DNA of 6,554 nt from a bacterium (GTDB lineage: Bacteria > UBP15 > UBA6099): contig JAKQBV010000512.1 in assembly GCA_029573925.1 (NCBI GenBank), positions 1 to 6,554 of the forward strand, written 5' to 3'. The notes beneath the pieces were generated by a model that did not search any database, was not told where the DNA came from, and saw nothing but the letters and a program-made list of their open reading frames with translations. The first letter of the stretch is position 1; every line of letters begins with the position of its first letter. Shown one piece after another: positions 5,976 to 6,554 of this stretch. The position numbers and the translations under genes are program-made.

Positions 5976-6264
5976 GGCGCATTTTAAACCTTGTTTCCTA
6001 GCATATTTGTGATTGTCTAGTTGGTTTGCCCCGTTTTCTTCGTTTGCGACAGGCTTTTCAACAATACCGCCGCCGCATTTGTGAATTTTTACACATGGTA
6101 CATTAATCGTTTTATTCGCTGTTGTCAACCACATTTTCTCCCTTATCAGTCGGGAGAGTTTCATTGTGAATGCTAATTTACTTACTCCTCCGCCTGAGTT
6201 AGACTCAATATACGTTGACTGAACAAATATTTGCGCTTTTTCGCGCCTTTTGGGGATTATGTGA
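5976..6264. other. Non-coding stretch upstream of etfB with possible distal signals
   Basis: I see no convincing gene here on either strand. A consensus -35 TTGACA on the minus strand (6123-6128) has a weak -10 TAATGT (6100-6105) at 17 bases. TGTGAATTTTTACACA (6080-6095) resembles a CRP/FNR-type half-site pair with one mismatch. TGAGT-TAG-ACTCA (6195-6207) is a short palindrome. TCTCCC (6137-6142) and GGGAGA (6152-6157) can pair. Each is weak alone; together they suggest a regulatory region between etfB and the remnant to the right. Confidence 0.3.
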
Positions 6265-6487
6265 ATGAAGCCTCTAAATTACGGGATTATTTCCACGGCA
6301 AGCATCAACGATAACGGCTTTATCAACCATATTAAATATATCAAAGACGCCGGCCTTCTCGCCGTAGCGTCTTGAAATCCGAAAACAGCAAAAGATTATG
6401 CCGCAAAACGAGCAATAGGGATATGCACATAACTCAACCTCATACAAGATGTTGAGTTAATCCCCCCTTGAACGTGCTGAAATTATC
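6265..6487 (+). pseudogene. Decayed 5' part of a Gfo/Idh/MocA-family oxidoreductase gene
   Basis: From the ATG at 6265 the frame reads MKPLNYGIISTASIND, then DAGLLAVAS, then a TGA (6373-6375), then NPKTAKDYAAK. This is the nucleotide-binding N-terminus of the NAD(P)-dependent Gfo/Idh/MocA sugar and inositol dehydrogenases, where AVASRN is typical. The TGA replaces the expected Arg, consistent with a single CGA to TGA change. After 6420 the similarity changes frame: YAHNSTSYKMLS in the second frame (6422-6457), DVELIPP back in the first (6448-6468), then ERAEII in the second (6470-6487). These pieces resemble the family's GSYEEML, DVDAVYIPLPN and AEWII segments. Later domains are absent. The first part is clear; the pieces after 6420 are less certain, and an insertion junction near there is an alternative. 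Upstream GGGG 9 bases from the ATG is a poor ribosome site. Confidence 0.6.
6430..6459. repeat. 9-base perfect inverted repeat (hairpin) in the decayed region
   Basis: TAACTCAAC (6430-6438) and GTTGAGTTA (6451-6459) pair perfectly around a 12-base spacer. No T run follows on either strand, so it is not a standard terminator. It sits where the oxidoreductase remnant loses its frame and touches the stop codon of the minus-strand frame on its right. Confidence 0.6.
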
Positions 6488-6554
6488 TGTTTATAAGGTA
6501 CCGGCTCGACCAGAACAGCCTGTTGTACGAGGCGATAGAAAAGCTTTCCTCGCG
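6457..6554 (-). CDS. Possible 3' end of an unidentified minus-strand gene entering from the right edge
   Basis: A minus-strand frame is open from the window edge for 31 codons to a TAA (6457-6459). It reads GKLFYRLVQQAVLVEPVPY and ends in IISARSRGD. The residues look protein-like, and a transposase C-terminus is one possibility, but I do not recognise the family. Two plus-strand frames are also open to the edge, so the open frame alone is weak evidence. If it is real, the oxidoreductase remnant to its left may be truncated by inserted DNA. Confidence 0.22.
   Translation of the reverse strand, partial: RGKLFYRLVQQAVLVEPVPYKQIISARSRGD

Noticed and set aside
5934..6164. A 76-codon minus-strand frame upstream of etfB
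   Set aside because: It has no ribosome site before its ATG and no recognisable domain, its composition looks random, and its 3' part overlaps the near-consensus etf promoter.
6373..6375. TGA in the oxidoreductase remnant as a recoded sense codon
   Set aside because: TGA ends several intact genes here (AAR-like, SPFH, etfB), the expected residue is Arg rather than Trp or selenocysteine, and other frame breaks follow.

Overview
The window is bacterial chromosomal DNA of intermediate base composition. It carries four intact metabolic or envelope genes or gene pairs and decayed sequence at the right end. Strong GGAGG-type Shine-Dalgarno sites, sigma70-like promoters and a canonical rho-independent terminator are all visible. 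Nothing fixes a phylum. Two of the six genes start with TTG, thymidylate is made by ThyX, and the ETF proteins are of the ordinary acyl-CoA-oxidation type. The organism is therefore best described as a bacterium of unknown lineage that probably oxidises acyl-CoA-like substrates.

Layout, left to right. Bases 1-1350 (+) hold the 3' part of a gene for a long-chain acyl-ACP reductase-like (AAR/COG5322-type) Rossmann enzyme; its true start lies left of the window. It converges on thyX (1430-2143, -), the flavin-dependent thymidylate synthase. Upstream of thyX on the same strand is a two-gene membrane operon: a short NfeD-like protein (3345-3791, TTG start) followed 3 bases later by an SPFH/paraslipin protein (2364-3341). 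Its promoter has a consensus -35 and a 17-base palindrome over the predicted transcription start. Next is the electron-transfer-flavoprotein operon, etfB (5093-5878, TTG start) then etfA (4082-5059), also on the minus strand. It has a near-consensus promoter at 5946-5975 and a perfect-stem terminator at 4002-4038.

The right-hand 670 bases contain no intact gene. They hold the etf promoter and possible distal regulatory signals. They also hold a plus-strand remnant of a Gfo/Idh/MocA-family oxidoreductase, broken by an in-frame TGA and by frame changes. At the extreme edge is a possible 3' end of an unidentified minus-strand reading frame, next to a hairpin.

How the genes work together: EtfB and EtfA form the FAD-containing heterodimer that takes electrons from acyl-CoA dehydrogenases. 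NfeD and the SPFH protein are a well-known membrane-scaffold pair. The AAR-like enzyme and ThyX are separate units. I see no CRISPR array, tRNA or rRNA, and no coherent new multi-gene system. The items most worth a second look are the AAR-like enzyme with its large insertion, the operator-like palindrome at the nfeD promoter, and the decayed right edge.
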